This document shows, piece after piece, positions 25,583 through 37,419 of a stretch of 64,000 bases of DNA. Position 1 is the first letter of the stretch, and every line of letters begins with the position of its first letter. The position numbers and the translations under genes are program-made. The stretch spans positions 113,749 to 177,748 of the forward strand of contig QAOA01003969.1 in assembly GCA_003255065.1 (NCBI GenBank), given 5' to 3'. The DNA is from Cercis canadensis (taxonomy: Eukaryota > Streptophyta > Magnoliopsida > Fabales > Fabaceae). The notes under the pieces are model-generated. The model was not told the DNA's origin and made no database searches. It saw only the letters and a list, made by a program, of their open reading frames with translations.

Positions 25583-25738
25583 GACTAGGTCCTTTGTGAA
25601 GTTAACCAAGGAGCTGATTTTATGGCGAGGCTAGGATAAAAAAATAGTGAAGTTTGGGTGGTTTGGCACCATCCTTCAGCTGAGTTGAGTTTAATTTTAG
25701 ATGCAGATGCAATTGCTGTAACCTTTATTAGGTTCTAG
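25583..25738 (+). pseudogene. LINE-type RNase H remnant
   Basis: Translation gives EVNQGADFMARLG followed by a stop. In another frame it reads VWVVWHHPSAELSLILDADA up to a TAG at about 25736. The first motif corresponds to the REANQCADFLAKLG end of the RNase H domain found in plant non-LTR retrotransposons (RVT_3 type), and the second to their usual short tail. The frame break shows it is dead. Nothing upstream resembled reverse transcriptase. Confidence 0.6.
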
Positions 25739-26748
25739 TTTTTCTCTTCTTCTCTTTTATCACTAAAAGGCTATCATTTTTGTGATGGTAGCTTAGCAAA
25801 AATCATGCATAAAATATCTTGAGAAAGTAGAAATTCTTTTATGGTGACAAATGGGGGCTTCATATCCACATCTATATACTATATAGTCAAGGCTAAAAAA
25901 AATCTAAAATAAAGGCCTACATCGTGGAAAAAAAATCAGATAAGGTGGGAATGGGGAATGTATGATATTTGTCACAGATACTGGTCTTTATCAGTTGAAG
26001 TGAACGTTTCAAACTTCCACACTACCACATTAGTTTATAACAAAATGGAAAAATGTAAGTTTCAATGAAATTACAGTACCTTATTCTTTGCTAAAAATCA
26101 AACATATAAATACAACTCCTACTTTGATGACTGAGATTGCTTAAGTTCAATTCACCAATATTAGTGGACGTTCTTTTCATAAACGAGCCAAATGACTTGA
26201 GCTATATATGAAACAAACTACCTGTTAAATTCTTATTTCATGACCTAACTTAGAGACCATAAAGAAAAGTGTAAATTCTTATTTCATTACCTAACTTAGG
26301 AACCACAAAGAAAAGTGAAGTTTTGGCATTGAAGTGCTCGAAGTCATTACAAGAAATTTTCTGAATTCCAACGAAATTTTTTTTGTTAAAATTTTGAATT
26401 CTTTCATTGCTCAGAAAATACAAAAGTAACAAGTCTCAGAAAAATTTAATATTTCTTTTTTGGTACATTTATTGAGACATGTTACAATTTGAGTTTAAGA
26501 CTTTTACCCAAAATTAAATAACCACATCTTATTAAAATTTAATTACTAGAACCCATATCAAATTGTCCCCGAAATTTTTAGTTACTTGTATAACTTTGCT
26601 AATGATACTATATAAAGTACTATAACTTCTAGTTTTTAAAAGTTTGAAAGCGGCTATTTTCATACCATAGTTTGTTAATGTCACACTTTTTTCAATGTTT
26701 AAATATGATATAGACTAAATTATTTTCATTCAAAAATGAAAAGTTTTT

Positions 26749-26949
26749 GGAGGTTTTTTAAATACTTTGTTGTATGTTATACTACATAAGAATAGCTAAT
26801 GTATAAATGACATGTGTATAAATTAACTATTTTTAAGTTTGTTTGAGAAAATAAGATAAATTAATTTTATATCAAATAAAATATGAAAATTACGCATGTT
26901 TGTCACGTCAATGTAGTATGTCATACACATGTAGTATCATAGAATCCTT
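26749..26949 (+). mobile_element. MITE-A copy 4 (array unit 1)
   Basis: Starts GGAGGTTTTTTAAATAC and ends ATAGAATCCTTG. It lies within the MITE-B arms of the first array unit. Confidence 0.75.
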
Positions 26950-27795
26950 GAAAGTTTTTAAAATTGACTAATAATAGAATTTTTTTCTAAGTAAAAAGTG
27001 GAGCCATAATTAATACGAGTTAGAAAAAAAAATATTATGATTAGTTAAATTTTAAATTTTTTATTTTTGAATGAAGGTAATTTATTCTATATCATATTCA
27101 AACATTAAAGATAGTGTGGAAAAATGGAAAAATGTAAGTTTCAATGAAATTATAGTACCTTATTCTTTGCTAAAAATCATACATATATATACAACTCCTA
27201 CTTTGATGACTGAGATTGCTTAAGTTCAATTCACCAATATTAGTGGACGTTCTTTTCATAAACGAGCCAAATAACTTGAGCTATATATGAAACAAACTAC
27301 CTGTTAAATTCTTATTTCATGACCTAACTTAGAGACCACAAAGAAAAGTGAAGTTTTGGCATTGTAGTGCTCGAAGTCACTACAAGAAATTTTTTAAATT
27401 CCAACGAAATTTTTTTCGTTAAAATTTTGAATTCTTTCATTGCTCAGAAAATACAAAAGTAACAAGTCTCAGAAAAATTTAATATTTCTTTTTTGGTACA
27501 TTTATTGAGAAATGTTACGATTTGAGTTTAAGACTTTTACCCAAAATTAAATAACCACATTTTATTAAAATTTAACCACTAGAACCTATATCAAATTGTC
27601 CCCGAAATTTTTAGTTACTTGTATAACTTTGCTAATGATACTATATAAAGTACTATAACTTCTAGTTTTTAAAAGTTTGAATAATATATTTTGAAAGTGG
27701 CTATTTTCATACCATAGTTTGTTAATGTCATACTTTTTTCAATGTTTAAATATGATATAGACTAAATTATTTTCATTCAAAAATGAAAAGTTTTT

Positions 27796-27996
27796 GGAGG
27801 TTTTTTAAATACTTTGTTGTATGCTATACTACATAAGAATAGCTAATGTATGAATGACATGTGTATAAATTAACTATTTTTAAGTTTGTTTGAGAAAATA
27901 AAATAAATTAATTTTATATCAAATAAAATATGAAAATTACGCATGTTTGTCACGTCAGTGTAGTATGTCATACACATGTAGTATCATAGAATCCTT
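27796..27996 (+). mobile_element. MITE-A copy 5 (array unit 2)
   Basis: Same as copy 4 with very few changes (TATGCTATACT for TATGTTATACT, CGTCAGTG for CGTCAATG). Confidence 0.75.
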
Positions 27997-28894
27997 GAAA
28001 GTTTTTAAAATTGACTAATCATAGATTTTTTTTCTAAGTAAAAAGTGGAGCCATAATTAATACGAGTTAGAAAAAAAAATATTATGATTAGTTAAATTTT
28101 AAATTTTTTATTTTTGAATGAAGGTAATTTATTCTATATCATATTCAAACATTAAAGATAGTGTGGAAAAATGGAAAAATGTAAGTTTCAATGTAAGTTT
28201 TAAATTTATTCTATAACAAAATGGAAAAATGTAAGTTTCAATGAAATTATAGTACCTTATTCTTTGCTAAAAATCATACATATATATACAACTCCTACTT
28301 TGATGACTGAGATTGCTTAAGTTCAATTCACCAATATTAGTGGACATTCTTTTCATAAACGAGCCAAATAACTTGAGCTATATATGAAACAAACTACCTG
28401 TTAAATTCTTATTTCATGACCTAACTTAGAGACCACAAAGAAAAGTGAAGTTTTGGCATTGTAGTGCTCGAAGTCACTACAAGAAATTTTTTAAATTCCA
28501 ACGAAATTTTTTTCGTTAAAATTTTGAATTCTTTCATTGCTCAGAAAATACAAAAGTAACAAGTCTCAGAAAAATTTAATATTTCTTTTTTGGTACATTT
28601 ATTGAGAAATGTTACGATTTGGGTTTAAGACTTTTACCCAAAATTAAATAACCACATTTTATTAAAATTTAACCACTAGAACCTATATCAAATTGTCCCC
28701 AAAATTTTTAGTTACTTGTATAACTTTGCTAATGATACTATATAAAGTACTATAACTTCTAGTTTTTAAAAGTTTGAATAATATATTTTGAAAGCGGCTA
28801 TTTTCATACCATAGTTTGTTAATGTCACACTTTTTTCAATGTTTAAATATGATATATAGACTAAATTATTTTCATTCAAAAATGAAAAGTTTTT

Positions 28895-29096
28895 GGAGGT
28901 TTTTTAAATACTTTGTTGTATGCTATACTACATAAGAATAGCTAATGTATGAATGACATGTGTATAAATTAACTATTTTTAAGTTTGTTTGAGAAAATAA
29001 AATAAATTAATTTTATATCAAATAAAATATGAAAATTACGCATGTTTGTCACGTCAGTGTAGTATGTCATACACATGTAGTATCATAGAATCCTTG
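28895..29096 (+). mobile_element. MITE-A copy 6 (array unit 3)
   Basis: Shares the unit-2 variants of MITE-A (TATGCTATACT, CGTCAGTG). Units 2 and 3 are therefore more recent duplicates of each other than of unit 1. Confidence 0.75.
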
Positions 29097-29630
29097 AAAG
29101 TTTTTAAAATTGACTAATCATAGATTTTTTTTCTAAGTAAAAAGTGGAGCCATAATTAATACGAGTTAGAAAAAAAAATATTATGATTAGTTAAATTTTA
29201 AATTTTTTATTTTTGAATGAAGGTAATTTATTCTATATCATATTCAAACATTAAAGATAGTGTGACATTAACAAACTAGGGTGTGAAAATAACGACTCCC
29301 TATATCTTTTATCTTCTCTTAACAGTGAAAATTGACAATTTTCAAAGTAACCGAAACTTCCACTGTTTTTGATCTTGATTTGTTTGTTTTGGAGTAGGAT
29401 CATGTCCAATGTATGGACTCTAAGGTATGTAAAAAGAAGAATACAACATACATAAAGGAAATGGTGGTGATTTGATATAAAAAGAAGAAGAATTCATTCG
29501 ATTGATGAAATAAGAAACACGAACTGATACAAACGAACACAATATGATGCGTATACAGATATGTGTAGAACCTACAACTAGAACTACTTCTAAGAAAAGC
29601 CAAGGAAAACTAAACTAAGATAAAACTAAC

Positions 29631-29823
29631 GGGATATTATGTAAGTATGTCATATTATATTGACGTGATAAGCATAATTAATTTTTATATTTTATTATAT
29701 ATAAATATAATTTATCTTATTTTCTCAAACAAATTTAAAAATAATTAACTTATACACATGTTATTCACATATAAACTATTTTCATATAATATGACGTATT
29801 ATAAAGTATCTAAAAAACCACCT
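29631..29823 (-). mobile_element. MITE-A copy 7
   Basis: Reverse orientation, starting GGGATATTATGTAAGTATG and ending AAAAAACCACC. More diverged than the array copies. Confidence 0.7.
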
Positions 29824-30810
29824 AAAACTAAATAAGCGATTTTTGTCTTGAATTGGTGGAATCCTTTTCCTTGAGCCTTCCTTCAGTATTTATAGAACTA
29901 TCTTCCTCAACTGCCCGCTTGCATGCATGACACATGTCCATTCGAACTCTCAATTGCTCCTTTGCATGCGTGACACACATTCTCTACACCTTTAAGCTCT
30001 TAACCGCTGTACTCTATGAACTCCCATGTTTCTTCATTCTGGCACACGTTCATAGTGGTTCTCAACTGCTTCATTACCACATTCTCTGCACTTTCAAGCT
30101 CTTAACCACTGCACTCCATGAACTTCCACGTTGCTGCTTTTTAGCACACGTTTCCTCTTTAACTGCCTTCAAATTCCTATAGCTCTCAATTGTCTTCGAA
30201 TTTTCATAGCTTGCAACTGCCTCTGAATTAATTTCCTATCAATCCTTTCAAAAAGACAACTTCCTCATTCTAAAAGATCACTACTTATGGAGTTCGAATC
30301 ATGGCATACACAACTTCCAATTTCGATTCACCATTCAACATTCTGTTGGATCTTTCAAATTTGTGGTTTGTTATTGAAATTTTTGAGTTCTTGAAACCGA
30401 ATCCTAGGAATTCTTCAGAATTTGATTTCTTCGTAATTTCAAATTTGCACGTTAAAACCTTCATTTTCTTTTGTCGTCCCAAGTCTTGTTGGCATCCTCT
30501 TTATTTTTGTATTATCTCTATAATATATGTATAAATCCACGATTTTTTGTCTGCCTGAGTGATTAGCTACTTGATTACTTTTGGTTGTATGAAAATATAA
30601 TGCAATTAACACAAATAGCCATTTTCCAAAGACAACATATTTTATTTGAATCTTTTTTTATTTATTGAAAAAGGTTCACAGGGCAAAATGTGACACAAAA
30701 AAAAAAAAGGAAACTAAAACTGAATGGGAATTAAGGAATTTTATTTATAACATTATTCTTTGTTTCACTTACTTTATCACAATTTTGCAAATATTGTAAT
30801 TTATTTTCAA
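29824..30810. other. Intergenic DNA with a degenerate ~105 bp tandem repeat
   Basis: Two imperfect copies, at about 29965-30060 and 30073-30170, share CACATTCTCT, CTTTAAGCTCTTAACC or CTTTCAAGCTCTTAACC, and ATGAACTCCCA or ATGAACTTCCA. The frames at 29934-30182 and 30301-30534 are not recognisable proteins. Confidence 0.45.
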
Positions 30811-30905
30811 TTGACTAAACCGCTTGTGATTGAGTAATACTGAGGTTGTTATTAAGTTTTTAGGTTATGTATTTGAACTCTTAATCATAGCCAAAATATC
30901 AAAAA
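30811..30905 (+). mobile_element. SINE-like tRNA-derived repeat, copy 1
   Basis: Contains ACTAAACCGCTTGTGATTGA, GTAATACTGAGGTTG and GTATTTGAACTC. Box A-like (GATTGAGTAATACTGAG) and box B-like (GTATTTGAACTC) motifs of an RNA polymerase III promoter are spaced as in a tRNA head. Related copies lie at 31795, 32491, 35915, 39435, 42935 and 55748. Confidence 0.5.
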
Positions 30906-31794
30906 CAAATTATTTTTTAATTTGTCTAAGTGATTTTCCCGTGGTTTTTGATAGTGAGATATGATGACTTTCTTGCCATGCGTCCTGATCATGTTGAGCA
31001 AAGGAAAATAGTAAAAAAGATGAGGACTTGAAGCAATTTGAATGTAAACTACGTAGCATATGGTACATAAGCACATGCAATTAATTCGTATAAAAGAACA
31101 GCCAACAAGGTTGACCATGACTAACTAGGTCTTAGTACTGTTCAATTCGAATATAATTCTATTTTTCTGTGGACAAGGTTTGGAAAATGATTCATTGTAT
31201 TGACCTGTAAAGGCTAAAAGGGACAGCTCACACGTACAATATGAACAAAGAAAACAGGTCACTAGTTCTAGTCAAAATTTTCAAAAAGAAAATGTTATCT
31301 ATAATCAATGGTCACTCATAGCTGTAAGTATAATTGGACCATTTTATTTTATTGCTATTATTATTTCAATTTATTCAACGTATAACTTGCCAAAGGAAAG
31401 TTGTCTAAGATATCTAATTTACATAATTTATTATTGTCACTGTCTTTGCTTTCAAAGTTTTGCAAGCCCTGTATTTTTAACCAACATGCCCTTGGAATCT
31501 TTTGAACACAAAGCATTAGTAATTTAAACAATATCTTATATGTTCAAGGTATTAGTAATTAAATCGGAGTCGGTTTTATAATATATAATGCTAGAGTTTT
31601 GTATTAATAAACAGTATCAGATCTAATCGTTGAAGTTTAATTGTCTAATCTGAAAATATTTTGATGCTCATTGATAACTTGTTTTTCAAGTCACCTGTTT
31701 ACAATATCATATTCTCCTAGCCGTACGTAGAGTTATGGTAAGAGAACTATAGTGGACCAGATGATCCTTGATAATATTTTTTTTCTCTCCTTTT

Positions 31795-31895
31795 AGCTGC
31801 AACTTTGAATTCAAACACGAAACTCATAAATTTTGAAGACGATCTCAGTACTACTCACAAATTTTGAGAATGACTTCAGTACACTCGACTATATA
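31795..31895 (-). mobile_element. SINE-like repeat, copy 2 (reverse)
   Basis: On the minus strand it reads GTACTGAGATCGTCTTC then TCGTGTTTGAATTCAAAGTT. The 5' portion is partly duplicated (GAAGTCATTCTC also present). Confidence 0.45.
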
Positions 31896-31899
31896 TAAT

Positions 31900-32490
31900 T
31901 GGTTGTGCCTGAATGTATATAAAGGAACAAGTATAGCATTGTGTATCATAAAAACAAGCTATTAAATTGATATTTTACTTTACACAATGTAGAAACATGC
32001 ATGAAGAGGCAAACATTTTAATCGCATAAAATTAAACTTATTATAAGATTGTTATGTTATTTTATGTAATCCCAATAGCTTTCTTTAACAGAGGATGCTA
32101 TACAACTTTAGGAACTTTGCACAAGAACGCTGGACGGGAGAGAGTAATGATAAGCAGTTATAGCACTTTGGGCACTGCACTTTGGGTTAGGTACATCATA
32201 GGCACCAAAGCGAAAGAATTGTGTGTAACTAGAATTTCCCTTTCCCTTTTAAAAGAATAATCACCGTTTGAGCATTTGTAATTGTATATGGCTCCATTTG
32301 AGTAGGACTACTTGAAATCAAATAAAGTCACCTATGCAATTATGCAAATTTCTACATTTATGAGTTATATATAGATAACACTATTTTGGACTACTCAGAA
32401 AATAATATCTATGACAAAAATCACTTTTATTATTACATTGTTGAATTATAATTAAGCATTTACACCAGTATATCAGAAATATAATTTAGT
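31900..32490. other. Intergenic DNA
   Basis: No gene recognised. The 68-codon frame at 32054-32260 has no domain and no supporting context. Confidence 0.4.
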
Positions 32491-32590
32491 AACTAAATGA
32501 CTTGTAGCTGAGTGATACTGAAGTTGTCTTTAAGACTTGTAGGTTTTGTGTTTGAACCCAAAGGCGTAGTCAAAAGTACAAAAAAAAAAT
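32491..32590 (+). mobile_element. SINE-like repeat, copy 3
   Basis: Reads AACTAAATGACTTGTAGC, TGAGTGATACTGAAGTTG and GTGTTTGAACCCAAAGGC, with an A-rich 3' tail as expected of a SINE. Confidence 0.5.
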
Positions 32591-34943
32591 ATAATTTAGT
32601 AGAGTGGTGGACTCCAAATCCCTATTCAAACAATCATATTAAGATTTTATAAACAAATTTTTTAAAATGACACTCAAATGGTTAAATTAACAGTACTAAA
32701 TACTCTTTCACAAAAATTATGTCTAAATTGCATTCTATCGGATTTTTGAATTAATTAACTTATAGCCAAAAATATAGATGGAGAGTTGATTAATGTCCTT
32801 AGACCTTAATTACTTGGAATAGCTTCTAACCTAGCAGCACCTATTATGATAATCAAAGCCTATTGTATAAGAAGCTATTCAAACATAAGGGGGAAAAATA
32901 GTTTTTGTATGACCATATGGATTCCAATATCAGGATCAGAGATTCTTAGAATAAAACTACAAGTAGGATTGTCATAACGCACGCGTGCACATGCAAGCCA
33001 TAATATAATAACAACTTGCCATGACATCTTAATTAATTCCTATTAAGCATTACATAAAATTCATATATAAGGTTATCATAAATTTTATTTCGAAACAGAG
33101 GACAAGACAAATTTGAAAATGATGAGCTCATGGCCTCAGGCATTGGTAAAGACAAACTCTCAATCGTTGACAATGTTTGTGTTGAGTTGGAGGTTAGGGA
33201 GATCTTAAGGTCGGGTGGAAGCTGGGAATTCGAACTGCGCAAGTGACAAAAGAACTAAGGGGCCAGGTTGAGATACCCGGGCTCCGAAGATTAAGTTAGA
33301 TAGGTCCAAGCTTAGAAAGGTAATAGATGAGAGGAGAGTCAAAAGTCTTTATACTTGTTACAAAGAGTTATTGATGATAGATATAAGAATTATCATGAAG
33401 AGGCTATTGAGGTCAATCAACAAGATTAGCAGACTTTAATATTTTTGTTTGTATATAGTAAATATGTTAAGGAATTGATAGATTAGAATGAATATATGAT
33501 ATCCCTTGATTGTTTTTTGTTGTGAAGGGATGAATTAGAATGACTTGGTAATATCTATTGTAATTGTATTTATTTTGAAAGGGATATTAATATTTCATAC
33601 AAGTGGGGTTTATATCCCTTTTTTTAGTGAGAGAATATGTTGTGAATGTTCAATTTTTTGATAAAATATGAATCTACTTATAAGATATATATATATATAT
33701 ATATATATGTTGTGTCGTTTCTTGCATTTTTTAAAATTTTCCATGTCCCATGTCTTATGTCGTGTTGTGTCCCGTGTCCATGCTTCCTAGCCTAAAACTT
33801 TTTATGAAATTTATTTCAATAAAAATATAATGGTATTGTTATATTGATTTTATTTTAAGCAAATGAAAATTAATTAAATTTGATCATCGGGAGTTGGTTC
33901 AGCTGGTATTAATCGAAACACTTTATTTATAAAATTTATGTTTGAATTCCACTACAAGCAATCCCTCTTTGATAACCTCTTCTCACTTTAAACTTTTGTT
34001 TACTAAAAAAATTTATTAAATTTGAACACATCAATCATGATAAATTTCAAGGACTGGATGCACGATCATATGTTATATAACTTGAGGATTCAAAAAGACT
34101 AATTAATGCCATAATTTTCAAAGTTTCAAAAAAACAAAAATTTAGTAATTTATATTATTATTTTTTTAATCCTTGGTGTATGAAGTAATTAAGAAATCCT
34201 TTTATTTTATGAGTTAGGGGCAAACTGAAAGGCCCTTTTGTTTTTTTTTGCTTGGAACAAGAAAGAAAGGTTGTTTGACAGCAGACAGTGCAGAAAACAA
34301 CATTCTTATGTGCATGCATGCAGCTGGCAACGAATTAGCCTATAAAATATATACAATTGTGGCAGCTAGCTAGAAATGGCAAAAGAATACAACTGTTTTC
34401 TTCATGACCAAAATATTCAGAAGTGCTCACATAAACATTGTTCATGTGCTTAAACACTTAAACTCATTTTTTATGATCATTATCCACTTAAAAACCAAAA
34501 GATATAAAACACTGTTCAAATAAACACCAACTTGGATTTTGTATTTTTCTACTTTTTTTTTTATCTTATTAATTGTTTGATATCAATTTGCAGTTGAATC
34601 AAAAAGTAACTTCCCTGGTGGCTTCTTCCAAATGCAGCTTTTGGAAAAGGTCATAATACCTCATTTTTTAATTTAATAATTTTGTATTTTGTTTGTTTGT
34701 CTCTGAATTGAATGATAAGTTCATAAAAAAATCGAACTGCTCAAGTGGCCTCTTGTCACTTCTCAAAAAACCACGTGTGGTTCGTATATGCTTCCACAGA
34801 AACCACGTAGCTTATGTAAAGGGTCTTCTAACTTAGATTGAACAGGTCCATGTTGAACAACATATTTGATTGTAGTAAAGAAAGTAAGAAACCACTGCTT
34901 TTATTTAAGCCAATTTACTTAAATAAAAAAGCATTTTAATCGT
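32591..34943. other. Intergenic DNA, no gene seen
   Basis: A plus-strand frame of about 50 codons around 33093-33246 is open in both directions but matches nothing I know. A (TA)n run lies at about 33687-33708. At about 33893-33970 GAGTTGGTTCAGCTGGTA followed by TGTTTGAATTCC resembles another tRNA-derived SINE head. Confidence 0.4.
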
Positions 34944-35270
34944 TTATTTTGTTAGATAAGCTGGATCGATAATGATTATTTATTTGTCAATTTATATTTC
35001 CTATGATCACTATATTTTGTTAGATAAGGTTAGACATTATTTAACCTTATTGCTGTCAGCAAATTCGTCACGAATAATATTCTCAAAGACACAAAAATAT
35101 ACGTTCNTTATTTTGTTAGATAAGCTGGATCGATAATGATTATTTATTTGCCAATTTATATTTCCTATGATCACTATATTTTGTTAGATAAGGTTAGACA
35201 TTATTTAACCTTATTGCTGTCAGCAAATTCGTCACGAATAATATTCTCAAAGACACAAAAATATACGTTC
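34944..35270. repeat. 163 bp direct duplication around one N
   Basis: Bases 34944-35106 and 35108-35270 are identical except for about one change (TTTGTCAATTT against TTTGCCAATTT), with a single N at 35107. The pattern is the same as at 8110 and 23885. Confidence 0.85.
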
Positions 35271-35914
35271 TATTTGTGTGAGGCTCACTTTATATATCTT
35301 ATAGAGTATTATTCTCGATGTACACAAAAATTTCTCGTTGTTGTTAATTTGAACACAATAAAACTAGAGACATCTAATCTGTTTTGAGTTCGTCTATAAA
35401 CAAAATTTACTTTGATTTGTACATGTTATCTTCTGTTAGGTTTTTTTTAATTGTTAGATAAAAAAAGTTAAACTTTAACTAGAAATTAATATTGGAGAAC
35501 AAGATTTTTGTGCTTGTGCAGGTTCATCTGAACAAGAATCAGATGAGAACGTAAGTGCTTGCATCAACGTTGCCAGCCTCAATGGTCAAAAAGAAAGACG
35601 ACGTCAAAATTGGAGAAACATTAAAAGCTATTGTATATTACATAGGCCCTCACATTTATATGTGTGCTATGGTCCTTGCATGCTTGTTTTTTTTGGGGGG
35701 CCATGATGGTCCTTGCTTGTCAAGTTGTCATGATTCGTGAAAGGCAGGAACGCAGGCGCCGTTTAGGAGCATATATCTCTTGGTTATAGATCCATGCGAC
35801 GAATTCAACTCCTCTTATGTGTCTTATTTTCTAAAGAACTTACAAGAGGAACTTTTAAAATGACTTACGTGGCTTTGTAGTGTTTTTGTTATTAGATATA
35901 TACATCTAAATTTT

Positions 35915-35997
35915 GACTAAACAGTCTATAGTTAAGTAGTATTGAGATTTTCTTAAGATTTATAAATTTTGTGTTCGAACCCAGAGTTGTAATCAAA

Positions 35998-36044
<47 letters not shown>
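35915..36044 (+). mobile_element. SINE-like repeat, copy 4, ending in (TA)n
   Basis: Contains ACTAAACAGTCTATAGTTAA and GTGTTCGAACCCAGAGTTGT. GTTCGAACCC is an excellent tRNA box B. It is followed by a (TA)n tract (36004-36044) that runs into the N gap. This is the best preserved internal promoter of the family in the window. Confidence 0.6.
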
Positions 36045-36920
36045 NNNNNNNNNNNNNNNNNNNNNNNNNNNNNNNNNNNNNNNNNNNNNNNNNNNNNNNN
36101 NNNNNNNNNNNNNNNNNNNNNNNNNNNNNNNNNNNNNNNNNNNNNNNNNNNNNNNNNNNNNNNNNNNNNNNNNNNNNNNNNNNNNNNNNNNNNNNNNNNN
36201 NNNNNNNNNNNNNNNNNNNNNNNNNNNNNNNNNNNNNNNNNNNNNNNNNNNNNNNNNNNNNNNNNNNNNNNNNNNNNNNNNNNNNNNNNNNNNNNNNNNN
36301 NNNNNNNNNNNNNNNNNNNNNNNNNNNNNNNNNNNNNNNNNNNNNNNNNNNNNNNNNNNNNNNNNNNNNNNNNNNNNNNNNNNNNNNNNNNNNNNNNNNN
36401 NNNNNNNNNNNNNNNNNNNNNNNNNNNNNNNNNNNNNNNNNNNNNNNNNNNNNNNNNNNNNNNNNNNNNNNNNNNNNNNNNNNNNNNNNNNNNNNNNNNN
36501 NNNNNNNNNNNNNNNNNNNNNNNNNNNNNNNNNNNNNNNNNNNNNNNNNNNNNNNNNNNNNNNNNNNNNNNNNNNNNNNNNNNNNNNNNNNNNNNNNNNN
36601 NNNNNNNNNNNNNNNNNNNNNNNNNNNNNNNNNNNNNNNNNNNNNNNNNNNNNNNNNNNNNNNNNNNNNNNNNNNNNNNNNNNNNNNNNNNNNNNNNNNN
36701 NNNNNNNNNNNNNNNNNNNNNNNNNNNNNNNNNNNNNNNNNNNNNNNNNNNNNNNNNNNNNNNNNNNNNNNNNNNNNNNNNNNNNNNNNNNNNNNNNNNN
36801 NNNNNNNNNNNNNNNNNNNNNNNNNNNNNNNNNNNNNNNNNNNNNNNNNNNNNNNNNNNNNNNNNNNNNNNNNNNNNNNNNNNNNNNNNNNNNNNNNNNN
36901 NNNNNNNNNNNNNNNNNNNN
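36045..36920. other. Assembly gap (876 N)
   Basis: A run of N starting directly after a TA microsatellite. The apparent open frames across it are artefacts. Confidence 0.99.
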
Positions 36921-37190
36921 CTAATAACATAAAAGAGAGCTCAACAAGGAGTTGCTTATGCACTGCCCGACTAACTTGCTCTCTTGCTCCAAGCTTTGCT
37001 AAAAAAATTGCTACTTGATTAGCTTCTTGCAACACATGATTAATTATTACTTGCCAACCTCTTCCTATTAAGTTTTGGATATCACTTATAAGGCAACCGT
37101 ATTTGTGAAATTTACTCTTAGCATCCTTAATCAACTTGATTGCTTCTAGCGAATCGACCTCACTTATATTAATTATTTTAGACCAACATG
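36921..37190 (-). pseudogene. LINE-type RNase H domain fragment
   Basis: On the minus strand the frame reads EVDSLEAIKLIKDAKS, then DIQNLIGRGWQVIINHVLQE and ANQVAIFLAKLGA, up to the gap. This is the C-terminal half of the RNase H domain (RVT_3) of plant non-LTR retrotransposons, including the conserved HV.(R/Q)EAN segment. The catalytic Asp expected in the ADFLAKLG motif appears as AIFLAKLG (Ala-Ile), so the active site looks damaged. The rest, if present, is in the N run. Confidence 0.7.
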
Positions 37191-37208
37191 ACTAATAATT
37201 ACACTTAC

Positions 37209-37419
37209 GGGGATTCTATGATACTACGTAAGTATGTCATACTACACTGACATGTCAAGCATACATAACTTTTATATTTTATTATATATAAAATATAATT
37301 TATTTAATTTTTTAAATAAATTTAAAAACAGTTAATTTGTACACATGTCATTTATTTATTGGTTATTCTTATATAGTATGACATACTACATAAATACTAA
37401 AAGTATCTAAGAAACCTCC
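37209..37419 (-). mobile_element. MITE-A copy 8
   Basis: Reads GGGATTCTATGATACTACG at the left and ATCTAAGAAACCTCC at the right. It is a well-preserved copy with both ends visible, inserted directly beside the LINE fragment. Confidence 0.8.

Larger units (their letters stand above)
26042..29264. repeat. Tandem triplication of a ~1.1 kb unit carrying nested MITEs
   Basis: Units start at about 26042, 27121 and 28218, each with AAAATGGAAAAATGTAAG. They are almost identical over about 1,080-1,100 bp. Each unit holds a single-copy-like part (TACAACTCCTACTTTGATGA onwards), then one arm of MITE-B (CATAGTTTGTTAATGTCA), then a MITE-A, then the other MITE-B arm. The array therefore formed after MITE-A inserted into MITE-B. 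The complete right end of MITE-B (ACAAACTAGGGTGTGAAAAT) remains only after the third unit, near 29270. Confidence 0.85.

Noticed and set aside
33093..33246. Frame open on both strands (plus-strand GQDKFENDELMASGIGKDKL)
   Set aside because: It has protein-like composition but is only about 50 codons, with stops on both sides and no known domain. Not enough to call a gene.
35555..35740. 61-codon frame with KKKDDVKIGETLKAI
   Set aside because: No recognisable family, no splice context that extends it, and a low-complexity hydrophobic second half. It could be a decayed exon, but I cannot support it.
35960..35985. Possible tRNA gene around GTTCGAACCC
   Set aside because: Only box A- and box B-like motifs are present, with no acceptor stem or anticodon loop. 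Other copies show it is a SINE-like repeat.
36001..37134. Open frames across the second N run
   Set aside because: Same artefact. Only the LINE RNase H part on the minus strand after the gap is real similarity.
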